Source of the DNA: Xanthobacter sp. NM-25
Lineage (GTDB): Bacteria > Pseudomonadota > Alphaproteobacteria > Rhizobiales > Xanthobacteraceae
NCBI RefSeq assembly: GCF_022138605.1
Contig: NZ_JACBFS010000003.1
Span: 496,001 to 560,000 of the forward strand
Length of the DNA stretch: 64,000 bases
Reading direction: 5' to 3'
Positions 29,352 through 38,796 of the stretch are shown one piece after another (position 1 is the first letter of the stretch; every line of letters starts with the position of its first letter). Made by a program: the position numbers and the translations under genes. Below the pieces are notes generated by a model that searched no databases, had not been told where the DNA came from, and saw only the letters and a program-made list of their open reading frames with translations.

Positions 29352-29391
29352 AGGGCTGCCCATAACCGGGCGGCGTCCAGCGGAGCAAGGC

Positions 29392-30726
29392 ATGGTCTCG
29401 GCGGCGGAACAACTCGCGGCGAACCTCAATTTTGGTGCTCTCGGCAAGGCCGAGGAGCTGAAGAAGCGCATCTGGTTCACGCTTGGCGCGCTCATCATCT
29501 ATCGGCTTGGCACCTATATCCCGATGCCGGGCATCAATCCTGATGCCCTGGCCGACGTGTTCAAGAACGCGCAGAACGGGATCATTGGCCTCTTCAACAT
29601 GTTCTCGGGCGGCGCCGTCGAGCGGATGGCCATTTTCGCCCTGAACATCATGCCGTACATTTCGGCCTCCATCATCATTCAGCTTCTCACCAGCGTGTCA
29701 CCCACGCTGGAGGCGCTGAAGAAGGAAGGCGAGGCGGGTCGCAAGCAGCTCAACCAGTATACCCGGTACCTCACCGTCGTCCTGGCGCTGTTCCAAGCGT
29801 ACGGTATCGCCGTCGGCCTTGAGGGCTCCGGCAGCGTGGTGGCGGATCCCGGCTGGTTCTTCCGCATCAGCACCGTGATCACACTCACCGGTGGCACCAT
29901 GTTCCTGATGTGGCTGGGTGAGCAGATCACCTCGCGCGGCATCGGCAACGGCACCTCCCTCATCATTTTCGGCGGCATCGTCGCTGAGCTGCCGGGCGCG
30001 TTCGTGCGCACGCTGGAGCTCGGGCGAGAGGGGGCCATCTCCACGGTGGCGATTCTCGGCGTGCTGCTGATGGTGGTGGTGGTGATCGCCTTCATCGTCT
30101 TCATGGAGCGGGCCCAGCGCCGGCTGCTGATTCAGTATCCCAAGCGCCAGGTGGGGAATCGAATCTATGAGGGGCAGTCGTCACATCTGCCGCTCAAGCT
30201 CAACACCTCCGGCGTCATTCCGCCGATCTTCGCCTCCTCGCTGCTGCTGATTCCGACCACCATTGCCAGCTTCACGCAGGGCAGTGGGCCGGAGTGGCTG
30301 CAGACCATCACGGCCTTCCTCGGCCACGGTCGTCCGCTCTATATGGCGCTTTATGTGGCTCTGATCGTGTTCTTCTGCTTCTTCTACACGGCCATCGTGT
30401 TCAATCCGGTGGAGACGGCCGACAATTTGAAGAAGCATGGCGGCTTCATCCCGGGCATTCGCCCCGGTGAGCGGACGGCGGAATATATCGACTATGTGCT
30501 CACCCGCATCACCGTGGTGGGTGCGGCCTACATCGCGGCGGTTTGCCTCTTCCCCGAACTGCTGATTTCCTACGCGGCTGTTCCGTTCTATTTCGGTGGA
30601 ACGTCGCTCTTGATTGTGGTCAGCGTCACGATGGACACTGTGTCCCAAATTCAAGGCCACCTGCTCGCCCACCAGTACGAAGGACTGGTCAAGAAGGCGA
30701 AGCTGCGTGGGGGGAGGAGAAAGTGA
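29392..30726 (+). CDS. secY: Protein translocase subunit SecY
   Basis: 444 residues, ten membrane helices forming the protein-conducting channel with SecE and SecG. The start at 29392 (MVSAAEQLAANLNF) is the homologous one; upstream open frame is not used. Recognisable segments: LGTYIPMPGIN in the plug region, MPYISASIIIQLL, and the cytoplasmic KRQVGNRIYEGQSSHLPLKLNTSGVIPPIFA loop region. The stop overlaps the adk start (TGATG). Confidence 0.97.
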   Translation: MVSAAEQLAANLNFGALGKAEELKKRIWFTLGALIIYRLGTYIPMPGINPDALADVFKNAQNGIIGLFNMFSGGAVERMAIFALNIMPYISASIIIQLLTSVSPTLEALKKEGEAGRKQLNQYTRYLTVVLALFQAYGIAVGLEGSGSVVADPGWFFRISTVITLTGGTMFLMWLGEQITSRGIGNGTSLIIFGGIVAELPGAFVRTLELGREGAISTVAILGVLLMVVVVIAFIVFMERAQRRLLIQYPKRQVGNRIYEGQSSHLPLKLNTSGVIPPIFASSLLLIPTTIASFTQGSGPEWLQTITAFLGHGRPLYMALYVALIVFFCFFYTAIVFNPVETADNLKKHGGFIPGIRPGERTAEYIDYVLTRITVVGAAYIAAVCLFPELLISYAAVPFYFGGTSLLIVVSVTMDTVSQIQGHLLAHQYEGLVKKAKLRGGRRK

Positions 30727-31313
30727 TGAGGCTGGTACTGCTTGGGCCGCCCGGGGCGGGGAAGGGGACGCAGGCGCAGCGGCTGGTGTCGCGCCATGGC
30801 ATCGTTCAGCTGTCCACTGGTGACATGCTGCGCGCCGCGGTTGCAGCGCAGACGCCCATCGGGCTGAAGGCGAAAGAGGTCATGGAGGCCGGCGGGCTGG
30901 TTTCCGACGAGATCGTCATCGGCATCATCGCCGATCGCCTGGCCCAGCCAGACGCGAAGAACGGCTTCATTCTCGATGGCTTCCCCCGCACCGTGGCGCA
31001 GGCTGAGGCGCTGGACCGGATGCTGGCGGAAAAGGGAATCAAGCTGGACGCGGTCATCGAACTGGTGGTCGACCAGGAGAAGCTGGTGAACCGCATCCTC
31101 AATCGTGCCGCCGAGGCCCAGGCGAAGGGCGAGGTTGTGCGCAAGGACGACGACCCGGACGTCTTCAAGAGCCGCCTTGCCGCCTACAATCGTGATACCG
31201 CCGTCGTGGCGCCCTATTACAAGGCGCGCGGCCAGCTCAAGCAGATTGATGGCATGATGCCCATCGATGCGGTCACCGAGGCGATCGCCGGCGTGCTGAA
31301 GCAGGCGGCCTGA
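30726..31313 (+). CDS. adk: Adenylate kinase
   Basis: 195 residues. AMP + ATP to 2 ADP. P-loop GPPGAGKGT at ~7-15, DGFPRT near 82-87, and a short LID region without the Cys4 zinc site, as in many alphaproteobacteria. Start coupled to the secY stop. Confidence 0.97.
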   Translation: MRLVLLGPPGAGKGTQAQRLVSRHGIVQLSTGDMLRAAVAAQTPIGLKAKEVMEAGGLVSDEIVIGIIADRLAQPDAKNGFILDGFPRTVAQAEALDRMLAEKGIKLDAVIELVVDQEKLVNRILNRAAEAQAKGEVVRKDDDPDVFKSRLAAYNRDTAVVAPYYKARGQLKQIDGMMPIDAVTEAIAGVLKQAA

Positions 31314-31643
31314 GCCGTAGCTTGGGAGTGCGTTGACGCAGGCCGCCACGTCCAACTGGGCGCGGTGGCTTTCTTTGCTGTGGCGGTCGCTCTGTTGAGC
31401 GGGGTGAGGCAGAGAGTGTGCGGCAAAGCGTCGCGCTCTGGGTTGACGAGACAGGGAATCCCCGCTATGGGCATTCCCTCGCTTCGGAATTAGGTGCCGT
31501 TCGCCCAGGTCGGAAGAGCCCGGGGAGGATGGGCGTCTTTGTCGCTTCCTTAAGCGTTTTTTCATTCGCAAGGGCCGGCCTCCACCGGACGCGAATGGCC
31601 AATGCGCGCCGGCGGCTTCGCCGCGCGACACATGGAGAGAGCA
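31314..31643 (+). promoter_or_regulatory. 330-base leader before rpsM with candidate promoter
   Basis: No gene seen. The best sigma70-like pair is TTGACG (31443-31448) and TATGGG (31466-31471) with 17-base spacing, about 170 bases before rpsM. Another TTGACG at 31333 has no clear -10. This probably drives rpsM-rpsK-rpoA-rplQ. Confidence 0.4.
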
Positions 31644-32012
31644 GTGGCTCGTATTGCAGGCGTCAACATCCCGACCAACAAGCGCGTGGTCATCGGACTT
31701 CAGTATATCCACGGCATCGGTGCCAAGAAGGCGCAGGAGATCGTGGAGAAGGTGGGCATCCCGGCCGAGCGCCGCGTGAATCAGCTGACCGACCAGGAAG
31801 TGCTGCAGATTCGCGAAACCATCGACCGCGACTACATCGTGGAAGGTGACCTGCGTCGGGAAGTCGCCATGAACATCAAGCGGCTGATGGACCTCGGCTG
31901 CTATCGCGGTCTGCGTCATCGTCGCGGCCTGCCGGTGCGTGGTCAGCGGACGCACACCAATGCCCGCACCCGCAAGGGTCCGGCCAAGCCCATCGCCGGC
32001 AAGAAGAAGTGA
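31644..32012 (+). CDS. rpsM: 30S ribosomal protein S13
   Basis: 122 residues starting (GTG) ARIAGVNIPTNKRVVIGLQY. The GTG at 31644 gives the standard N-terminus, with GGAGAG seven bases upstream; the ATG at 31632 would add four residues. C-terminal GQRTHTNARTRKGPAKPIAGKKK is intact. Confidence 0.96.
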   Translation: MARIAGVNIPTNKRVVIGLQYIHGIGAKKAQEIVEKVGIPAERRVNQLTDQEVLQIRETIDRDYIVEGDLRREVAMNIKRLMDLGCYRGLRHRRGLPVRGQRTHTNARTRKGPAKPIAGKKK

Positions 32013-32032
32013 TCGGCCGCCTGGCGGCTTGA

Positions 32033-32059
32033 GGAAGGGGTGGCGCTGCCGCCCCTTCC
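32033..32059 (+). repeat. 12-bp intercistronic hairpin rpsM-rpsK
   Basis: GGAAGGGGTGGC and GCCGCCCCTTCC pair over 12 bp (one G-U) with a 3-base loop in the 121-base rpsM-rpsK gap. No T-run. Possible site of S4-type feedback control or mRNA processing; this is inference. Confidence 0.6.
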
Positions 32060-32133
32060 GGTTCCTCCCGGTCCCGCAAGGGGCCATCCCGAGCGCCTGG
32101 GATTACGGGCGCGCTTGAAGGATCGAAAAGAGT

Positions 32134-32523
32134 ATGGCTAAGGAAGCTACCCGCGTTCGTCGTCGCGAGCGCAAGAACATCGCGTCCGGCGTTGCTCACG
32201 TGAACGCCTCGTTCAACAACACCATGATCACCATCACCGACGCGCAGGGCAACACGATCTCTTGGTCGTCGGCCGGTGCCATGGGCTTCAAGGGCTCGCG
32301 CAAGTCCACTCCGTATGCTGCCCAGGTTGCGGCTGAGGATGCGGCGCGCAAGGCCGCCGAGCATGGCATGCGCACCCTCGAGGTCGAGGTGTCGGGTCCC
32401 GGTTCGGGACGTGAGTCGGCTCTGCGGGCGCTGCAGGCAGCCGGCTTCCTCGTCACCTCCATCCGCGATGTGACGCCGATCCCGCACAACGGTTGCCGCC
32501 CGCGTAAGCGTCGTCGCGTCTGA
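32134..32523 (+). CDS. rpsK: 30S ribosomal protein S11
   Basis: 129 residues; NNTMITITDAQGNTISWSSAG and the C-terminal IRDVTPIPHNGCRPRKRRRV are characteristic. Forms the platform near the mRNA exit. Confidence 0.98.
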   Translation: MAKEATRVRRRERKNIASGVAHVNASFNNTMITITDAQGNTISWSSAGAMGFKGSRKSTPYAAQVAAEDAARKAAEHGMRTLEVEVSGPGSGRESALRALQAAGFLVTSIRDVTPIPHNGCRPRKRRRV

Positions 32524-32660
32524 TCCGCTCTTGACCCCGTGGGACACGCGTCCTGCGGATCGTTTGCCCGGTTTCTCCTCCCCGCGATCGGGACGGGCCA
32601 GCACCTCCGGATGAGGTCGATACCCCGGCAGCAGTGACGGCCTGGCGAGAAAGCAAGGTG

Positions 32661-33683
32661 ATGCAAGTGATTCAGAAGAACTGGCAAGAGCTGATCAAGC
32701 CCGAGAAGCTGCACGTGACTGCGGGCAGCGATCCCCAGCGCCTCGCCACGGTGGTGGCGGAGCCGCTGGAGCGTGGCTTCGGCATGACGCTGGGCAATGC
32801 GCTGCGCCGTATTCTGCTGTCGTCGCTCCAGGGGGCGGCGGTGACGTCGATCCACATCGACGGCGTGCTGCACGAGTTCTCGTCCATTCCGGGCGTGCGT
32901 GAGGATGTGACGGACATCATCCTCAACGTGAAGGACATCGCCATCAAGATGCAGGGCGATGGCCCGAAGCGGATGGTGGCGAAGAAGACCGGTCCCGGCG
33001 TGCTCTATGCCGGCGACATTCAGACGGTCGGCGATATCCAGGTGCTGAACCCGGAACTGGTGCTGTGCACCCTGGACGAAGGCGCGGAGCTGCGCGTCGA
33101 GTTCACGGTCGACACCGGCAAGGGCTATGTGCCGGCGGATCGCAACCGTCCCGAGGATGCGCCGATCGGCCTCATTCCGATCGATAGCCTCTACTCGCCG
33201 GTTCGGAAGGTCTCCTACAAGGTGGAGAACACCCGCGCCGGGCAGATCCTCGATTACGATAAGCTCACGCTGCAGATCGAGACCGATGGTTCGATCTCGC
33301 CTGAGGACGCGCTCGCCTATTCGGCCCGTATCCTGCAGGACCAGCTTGAGATCTTCGTGAACTTCGAGGAGCCCAAGCGCGAGAGCGAGGCTGCCGCCAT
33401 CCAGACGCTGCCGTTCTCTCCGGCACTGCTGAAGAAGGTGGACGAGCTCGAGCTCTCCGTCCGTTCGGCGAACTGCCTGAAGAACGACAACATCGTCTAC
33501 ATCGGCGACCTGATCCAGAAGAGCGAGACGGAAATGCTCCGGACTCCGAACTTTGGCCGCAAGTCGCTCAATGAGATCAAGGAAGTGCTTGCTTCGCTTG
33601 GCCTGCACCTGGGCATGGAAGTGCCCGGCTGGCCGCCGGAGAATATCGAAGAGCTGGCCAAGCGCTTCGAGGAACACTACTGA
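32661..33683 (+). CDS. rpoA: RNA polymerase alpha subunit
   Basis: About 340 residues. N-terminal domain (LERGFGMTLGNALRRILLSSL) dimerises and assembles the polymerase; the C-terminal domain (ELSVRSANCLKNDNIVYIGDLIQKSE) contacts UP elements and activators. ATG 32661 is chosen, giving MQVIQKNWQELI; a GTG two codons later is also possible. No rpsD lies in this operon, as is usual in alphaproteobacteria. Confidence 0.97.
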   Translation: MQVIQKNWQELIKPEKLHVTAGSDPQRLATVVAEPLERGFGMTLGNALRRILLSSLQGAAVTSIHIDGVLHEFSSIPGVREDVTDIILNVKDIAIKMQGDGPKRMVAKKTGPGVLYAGDIQTVGDIQVLNPELVLCTLDEGAELRVEFTVDTGKGYVPADRNRPEDAPIGLIPIDSLYSPVRKVSYKVENTRAGQILDYDKLTLQIETDGSISPEDALAYSARILQDQLEIFVNFEEPKRESEAAAIQTLPFSPALLKKVDELELSVRSANCLKNDNIVYIGDLIQKSETEMLRTPNFGRKSLNEIKEVLASLGLHLGMEVPGWPPENIEELAKRFEEHY

Positions 33684-33755
33684 TCTGAACCCAACAGCGG
33701 CTCGAGCCGCGCAACCCTTCGGCTCGCCGCCGTCAGCTTTCAGGAGTTCGCCGTC

Positions 33756-34181
33756 ATGCGTCACGGCAAGGTTTATCGCAAATTCAACCGCACCGCGGAG
33801 CATCGCAAGGCGATGTTCTCCAACCTCGCCGGTGCCCTCATCACCCATGAGCAGATCGTCACCACCCTGCCCAAGGCCAAGGACCTGCGTCCCGTGGTCG
33901 AGAAGCTGGTGACCTTGGCCCGTCGCGGCGATCTGCACGCCCGTCGTCAGGCCATCGCCGAGCTGCGCGACCTGGCCGTGGTGAAGAAGCTGTTTGAGGT
34001 TCTGGCGCCCCGCTATGCCGGCCGTCCGGGTGGTTACACGCGCATCATCAAGGCGGGCTTCCGCTATGGCGACAACACCGCTGTGGCCGTGATCGAGTTC
34101 GTTGATCGTGACGTGGAGGCCAAGGGCGCCGCCGACCGTGCGCGCGCCGCCGCCGAAGCCAGCGAGGCTGAGGCCGCCTGA
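33756..34181 (+). CDS. rplQ: 50S ribosomal protein L17
   Basis: 141 residues; MRHGKVYRKFNRTAEHRKAMFSN start. The C-terminus has an Ala/Glu-rich extension. Last gene of the superoperon, followed by a strong terminator. Confidence 0.97.
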   Translation: MRHGKVYRKFNRTAEHRKAMFSNLAGALITHEQIVTTLPKAKDLRPVVEKLVTLARRGDLHARRQAIAELRDLAVVKKLFEVLAPRYAGRPGGYTRIIKAGFRYGDNTAVAVIEFVDRDVEAKGAADRARAAAEASEAEAA

Positions 34182-34207
34182 GCTTCAGCCATCGCTTCAT
34201 GAGATCG

Positions 34208-34240
34208 AAAAGGGCGGCCCCGTGGCCGCCCTTTTTGTTT
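34208..34240. terminator. Strong bidirectional terminator after rplQ
   Basis: AAAAGGGCGGCC and GGCCGCCCTTTT form a 12-bp perfect stem with a CCGT loop, followed by TGTTT on the plus strand and preceded by A-rich sequence that gives a T-tract on the minus strand. It ends the ribosomal superoperon and the convergent DUF2235 gene. Confidence 0.92.
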
Positions 34241-34257
34241 GGCGGAAGGCAGTGCGT

Positions 34258-35790
34258 TTATGCCGAGGTCGGGCCTGGCTGCGGCGCGCGCGACGGGGGG
34301 AGCTCGCACTTCCGGGAGCGCGCGACCTTGCATGGGGGAGCGCCCGGCCGAAGCTCATACAAGGGCTTGCTGTCTTTGTGTTCCCCGAGGGCGCCCGGGC
34401 GATAAGGAGCACGGTGGTCGTAGATGCCGACCGTTGCGGCATCAAGGCGGTCGTAGACCGTGGGGTGGAGGATGGCCTCCACGTCAAGGTTGCGGTCGCC
34501 CCGGCCATAGGTCAGGCGAAACCAGCGGGTGATCAGGCCGAAACCCTCCCGCCGGGCGTCGTGTTGCAGGCCGCTCGGATCGGGGTAGAGCCGCAGCACG
34601 GTCGGATCATAGAGCAGGCCGTTGGGGATGCCGGTGGCCCAGTCCAGCATCCATTGGAGCGGAATGTCGGACAGCCGCGATTCATCTTCCGCATAGCTGC
34701 CGCCGACGTCGGAGTGCACGCCTGCGAACCAGACCTGCTCGAAGCGGATGTGGCCGGCGCCGTCGCGTTCGCCGAGGGCGGGGGCATAATCAGATGCCCA
34801 CGGGACGCGGGCGAATGCCGCTCGGTTCTCGTCGATGGAGAGGGCGTGCTTGGCGTAAGGCACATGGCCGTCGAGGGAGGTATCGGCGAAGGTCTGAACC
34901 AGATCGGTGAGATGAAGGGTTCGCAGTTTGTCGGCCAGGCTCTGGTCCGGGAGGGAGAAGGTGAATTTGAGATGCGTAAAGAGATAGGGGAGCACGCCGC
35001 AGAGCAGGGCGGCGAGCAGAGTGAGGAGGATGCTCGCACCGGGGGAGATCCCGAAATAGACGGAGAGCACGGCCACCAGGCCAACACAGGCGAGGACGAC
35101 GGCGAGGAGCAGCACGGCGAATTTCGGTGGATCCAGGAGAGCGGCGACCGTGTCGAACACGCCGATGAAATAGGGCATGACATTGGGGCGGTCCGGGTCG
35201 TCCGGATCGGCTGAGCCATGTTCGGCGCGGAAGCGGGCAGCGAGCTGCTCACGGGTATTCAGGAGGAAGAGCTGGCGGGGAGTGGCTTTCGGCTTCGGGC
35301 GGGAGGTGGTGAATTGATAGACCTGCTTCACGGCCTGGGTGGCGAGCTTTCGGGATCCGTAGCCATCGAGCGGCAGCGGGCTTCCGTCGGGCATGCGGGT
35401 GGGGATGCCGCACCAGCGGATGACGCCGGACAGGCAGCGCACGGTGTAGGCCCCGCGGCTGAAGCCGAAGAGGAAGATGCGGTCGCCGGGCTGCCACATG
35501 CGGATGAGAGCGGCGTAGCAATCGATGATGTTGGCGGTGATGCCGAAGCCTGTCGCCTTGCTGATGAGGGTATAGGGCCCTCGCAGGATGCCGCGGTAGG
35601 GGCCATCACCATCCAGCGCCGAGCCGAGGCCGGGATCGTAGAAGGCGGTCTGATCTTTCGGGTCGATGATGGAATCCGGGCCGCAGCGCGTGGCGCGGTA
35701 GAGCTTGTAGATATTCGAGCGGCGCTCGTCGAAGGTGATGCCGCCGGCTTGCGCGGTGCCATCCGAAAAAATGACGATATTGCGTCCCAT
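34258..35790 (-). CDS. DUF2235 alpha/beta hydrolase with two membrane helices
   Basis: About 510 residues. The N-terminus NIVIFSDGTAQ and the nucleophile elbow GFSRGAYTVR (near residue 113) are the DUF2235 signature shared with Tle1-type phospholipase effectors; an Asp in GVFDTVA and a His in GVHSDVGGSY complete a plausible triad. Two hydrophobic helices (about 230-252 and 257-280) interrupt the domain, so the protein is probably membrane-bound. There is no VgrG, PAAR or immunity gene nearby, so a secreted toxin role is not supported. Alternative: housekeeping lipid hydrolase. Isolated gene. Confidence 0.8.
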   Translation of the reverse strand: MGRNIVIFSDGTAQAGGITFDERRSNIYKLYRATRCGPDSIIDPKDQTAFYDPGLGSALDGDGPYRGILRGPYTLISKATGFGITANIIDCYAALIRMWQPGDRIFLFGFSRGAYTVRCLSGVIRWCGIPTRMPDGSPLPLDGYGSRKLATQAVKQVYQFTTSRPKPKATPRQLFLLNTREQLAARFRAEHGSADPDDPDRPNVMPYFIGVFDTVAALLDPPKFAVLLLAVVLACVGLVAVLSVYFGISPGASILLTLLAALLCGVLPYLFTHLKFTFSLPDQSLADKLRTLHLTDLVQTFADTSLDGHVPYAKHALSIDENRAAFARVPWASDYAPALGERDGAGHIRFEQVWFAGVHSDVGGSYAEDESRLSDIPLQWMLDWATGIPNGLLYDPTVLRLYPDPSGLQHDARREGFGLITRWFRLTYGRGDRNLDVEAILHPTVYDRLDAATVGIYDHRAPYRPGALGEHKDSKPLYELRPGAPPCKVARSRKCELPPSRAPQPGPTSA

Positions 35791-36009
35791 GGCTCCCCTC
35801 CTGGACGCCGCAAGTGTAGCTGTGATTTCGGCAAGTACAACTAAATGGTGTGATAGTGTATGCCTGCCTCACGCCACTGTGCTGCCCTTATCGAGAGCGT
35901 GGGGGTATAGGTCTTCGCGGGCGCAAGCGCCGCTCTCAGGTGCGGCATCGCAAGCGCTGCATCGGAGCTGCCGGCCCGCGCGGCATGGGTTCACCAACGG
36001 TAGAGGCGG

Positions 36010-37470
36010 ATGACTGTCTTCTTTCCCATCTCACGGATCGCCCGGCCCGTCCTGTGGTCGGTTCTTTGCGCCACGCTTTTCGTCGCTGCCGTTGCGCCAG
36101 GCGGCAGCCAGGCCCTGGCCCAGACGCGGGTGCCCAGCTCTGCCGCGGAGGTGAAGCTCTCGTTCGCGCCCATCGTCGCGCGCTCGGCGCCAGCCGTGGT
36201 GAACGTCTATGCGATGAAGACCGCGCGGGCGGTGAATCCGTTCTTTGAGGACCCCTTCTTCCGCCGCTTCTTCGGTGGGCCGGGGCGCGGCGGTCCGGGC
36301 CTCGGGGCGCCCGAGCGAGTGCAGCGGTCCCTCGGCTCCGGCGTGATTGTCGATCCCTCCGGAATCGTGGTGACCAATTATCACGTGATCGAGGGGGCCG
36401 ATGAAATCCGCATCGCCCTCAACGACAAGCGCGAGTTCGAGGCGCAGGTGCTGCTGCGCGATCAGCGCACGGATCTCGCTATTCTGAAGCTGAAGGCGGA
36501 AGCTCAGGAGACCTTCGCGTCGCTGCCCATGGGCAATTCCGACGAATTGGCGGTGGGCGATCTGGTGCTCGCCATCGGCGATCCGTTCGGCGTCGGCCAG
36601 ACCGTCACCCAGGGCATCGTTTCCGCACTGGCGCGCACTCAGGTGGGGGTGTCGGACTATCAGTTCTTCATTCAGACCGATGCGGCCATCAATCCGGGTA
36701 ATTCCGGCGGCGCGCTGGTGGACATGGCCGGGCATCTGGTGGGCATCAACAGCGCCATCTATTCGCGCACCGGTGGGTCGCTGGGCATCGGCTTCGCCAT
36801 TCCCGTGAACATGGTGCGGGTGGTGGTGGAACAGGCCAGGTCCGGTGGAACCGCTGTGCGGCGGCCCTGGCTCGGCGCGCGGCTGCAGCGCGTCACGCCC
36901 GACATCGCCGATGGCCTCGGCCTGGCACGCCCCACCGGAGCGCTGGTGCGGGAGGTCACGCCCGGCAGCCCGGCCGCCAAGGCCGGGCTGAAATCCGGCG
37001 ATCTTATCGTCGCGGTCGAAGGGCAGGGGGTGGAAGACCCAGAATCGCTGAATTACCGGCTGGCGACCCGCCCCATCGGCAGCCGGGCGGCCCTGGGCCT
37101 GAACCGCTCGGGCAAGACGGAAAGTGTCGTGGTGGTGCTGGAAAGCGCGCCGGAGGTGCCGGCCCGCGAGGCTCTGGAGCTGCGCTCGCGCTCGCCGTTC
37201 AGCGGGGCCACCATCGTCAATCTTTCGCCGGCCGTGGCCGAGGAACTGAGGGTGGACGATGGTGCCAAGGGCGTGGTGATCTTTGATGTGGCCGAAGGCA
37301 GCCCGGCCGCTATGGCCGGTTTCAAGGCCGGTGACGTGGTGGCTGAGGTGAATGGTCAGAAGATCGTGCGCACGGCGGATCTCGCTGAGGTCTCCCGTGC
37401 GCCCATGCGGGCGTGGCAGGTGACGGTGGTGCGGAACGGCCGACTCATCACCGCCCTGCTACCCGGTTGA
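36010..37470 (+). CDS. Second Do-type periplasmic serine protease
   Basis: About 486 residues. Signal peptide (VLWSVLCATLFVAAVAP) with cleavage near residue 38. Trypsin-like domain with His125 (TNYHV), Asp155 (RTDLAI) and Ser232 (GNSGGA). Two PDZ domains (about 265-355 and 385-475). The LA loop region is Gly/Phe-rich (FFRRFFGGPGRGGPG). It differs clearly from the 4.4-kb DegP, so it is a paralogue rather than a recent duplicate. rarA follows ten bases after the stop, an arrangement common in this class. Confidence 0.93.
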   Translation: MTVFFPISRIARPVLWSVLCATLFVAAVAPGGSQALAQTRVPSSAAEVKLSFAPIVARSAPAVVNVYAMKTARAVNPFFEDPFFRRFFGGPGRGGPGLGAPERVQRSLGSGVIVDPSGIVVTNYHVIEGADEIRIALNDKREFEAQVLLRDQRTDLAILKLKAEAQETFASLPMGNSDELAVGDLVLAIGDPFGVGQTVTQGIVSALARTQVGVSDYQFFIQTDAAINPGNSGGALVDMAGHLVGINSAIYSRTGGSLGIGFAIPVNMVRVVVEQARSGGTAVRRPWLGARLQRVTPDIADGLGLARPTGALVREVTPGSPAAKAGLKSGDLIVAVEGQGVEDPESLNYRLATRPIGSRAALGLNRSGKTESVVVVLESAPEVPAREALELRSRSPFSGATIVNLSPAVAEELRVDDGAKGVVIFDVAEGSPAAMAGFKAGDVVAEVNGQKIVRTADLAEVSRAPMRAWQVTVVRNGRLITALLPG

Positions 37471-37479
37471 GGCCGGCCC

Positions 37480-38790
37480 ATGTCGGATCTGTTCGAGGCC
37501 GCTGGCCTCAGTGAGAGCGCTCCCCGCCCCTTGGCGGATCGGCTGCGCCCCACCACCCTCGCGGAGGTGGTCGGGCAGGACCATCTGGTGGGCCCCGACG
37601 GCGTGCTGACACGCATGCTGGAAGCCCGCTCGCTCGGCTCCCTCATCCTGTGGGGGCCGCCGGGCACCGGCAAGACTACGGTGGCGCGGCTGCTGGCCAA
37701 TGCCACCGATCTGCATTTCGAGCAGATCTCCGCCATCTTCTCCGGCGTCGCCGATCTGAAGAAGGTGTTCGAGCACGCGCGGGCGCGCCGGCGCATCGGC
37801 CAGGCGACTCTGCTGTTCGTGGATGAGATCCATCGCTTCAACCGCGCCCAGCAGGACAGCTTCCTGCCGGTGATGGAGGATGGCACCGTCACGCTGGTGG
37901 GGGCCACCACCGAGAATCCGTCGTTCGAGCTCAACGCCGCGCTGCTGTCGCGGGCGCGGGTGCTGGTGTTTCGCGCCCTGGATGCGGACGCCATTGGCCG
38001 GCTTTTGGCGCGGGCGGAAGAGGTGCAGGGCAAGCCCCTGCCGCTCACGGAGGAGGCCCGGCTGGCGCTGGTGAACATGGCGGACGGCGACGGCCGCGCC
38101 TCCCTGACCCTGGCGGAAGAGGTCTGGCGGGCGGCGCGGCCCGGGGAAGAGTTCGACGTGGCCGCGCTGGCCGATGTGGTGCAGCGCCGGGCGCCCATCT
38201 ATGACAAGAGCGAGGACGGGCATTACAACCTCATCTCCGCCTTGCACAAATCGGTGCGGGGCTCGGATCCGGACGCGGCGCTCTACTATCTCGCCCGCAT
38301 GCTGGATGCCGGGGAGAGCCCGCTGTTTCTCGCCCGCCGTATCGTCCGCATGGCGGTGGAGGACATCGGCAATGCCGATCCGCAGGCGCTGGTGGTGGCC
38401 AGTGCCGCCAAGGACGCCTTCGATTTTCTCGGCTCTCCCGAGGGCGAACTGGCGCTGGCGCAGGCGGTTGTCTATGTGGCGACCGCGCCCAAGTCCAATG
38501 CCGTCTACACCGCCTTCAAGGCCGCGCGGCGGCTGGCCGAGGCGGGGGGATCGCTGATGCCGCCCAAGCACATTCTCAATGCCCCCACCAAGCTCATGAA
38601 GACCGTGGGCTATGGCGACGGCTACCGCTACGATCACGACGAGCCGGATGCCTTCTCGGGGCAGAACTACTTCCCCGAGGCGCTGGGGCGGCAGAGCCTT
38701 TATCACCCGGTGGAGCGGGGCTTCGAGCGCGAGATCAAAAAACGCATGGAGTATTGGGCGCGGCTGCGGGCCGAGCGCGGCGAAAGCTGA
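37480..38790 (+). CDS. rarA: Replication-associated recombination protein A
   Basis: About 436 residues of the MgsA/RarA/WRNIP1 AAA+ family, acting at stalled replication forks. Walker A GPPGTGKTT (~59-67), Walker B LLFVDEIHRFN (~114-124), sensor 1 region GATTENPSFELNAALLSRARV, and the C-terminal tetramerisation domain with NAVYTAFKAA and YRYDHDEP near the end. Convergent with the EamA gene, only six bases apart. Confidence 0.96.
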   Translation: MSDLFEAAGLSESAPRPLADRLRPTTLAEVVGQDHLVGPDGVLTRMLEARSLGSLILWGPPGTGKTTVARLLANATDLHFEQISAIFSGVADLKKVFEHARARRRIGQATLLFVDEIHRFNRAQQDSFLPVMEDGTVTLVGATTENPSFELNAALLSRARVLVFRALDADAIGRLLARAEEVQGKPLPLTEEARLALVNMADGDGRASLTLAEEVWRAARPGEEFDVAALADVVQRRAPIYDKSEDGHYNLISALHKSVRGSDPDAALYYLARMLDAGESPLFLARRIVRMAVEDIGNADPQALVVASAAKDAFDFLGSPEGELALAQAVVYVATAPKSNAVYTAFKAARRLAEAGGSLMPPKHILNAPTKLMKTVGYGDGYRYDHDEPDAFSGQNYFPEALGRQSLYHPVERGFEREIKKRMEYWARLRAERGES

Positions 38791-38796
38791 GGCGGT

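Noticed and set aside
34258..35790. Type VI secretion effector-immunity locus
   Set aside because: Only a DUF2235 domain supports it; no VgrG, PAAR, Hcp, adaptor or immunity-like neighbour.
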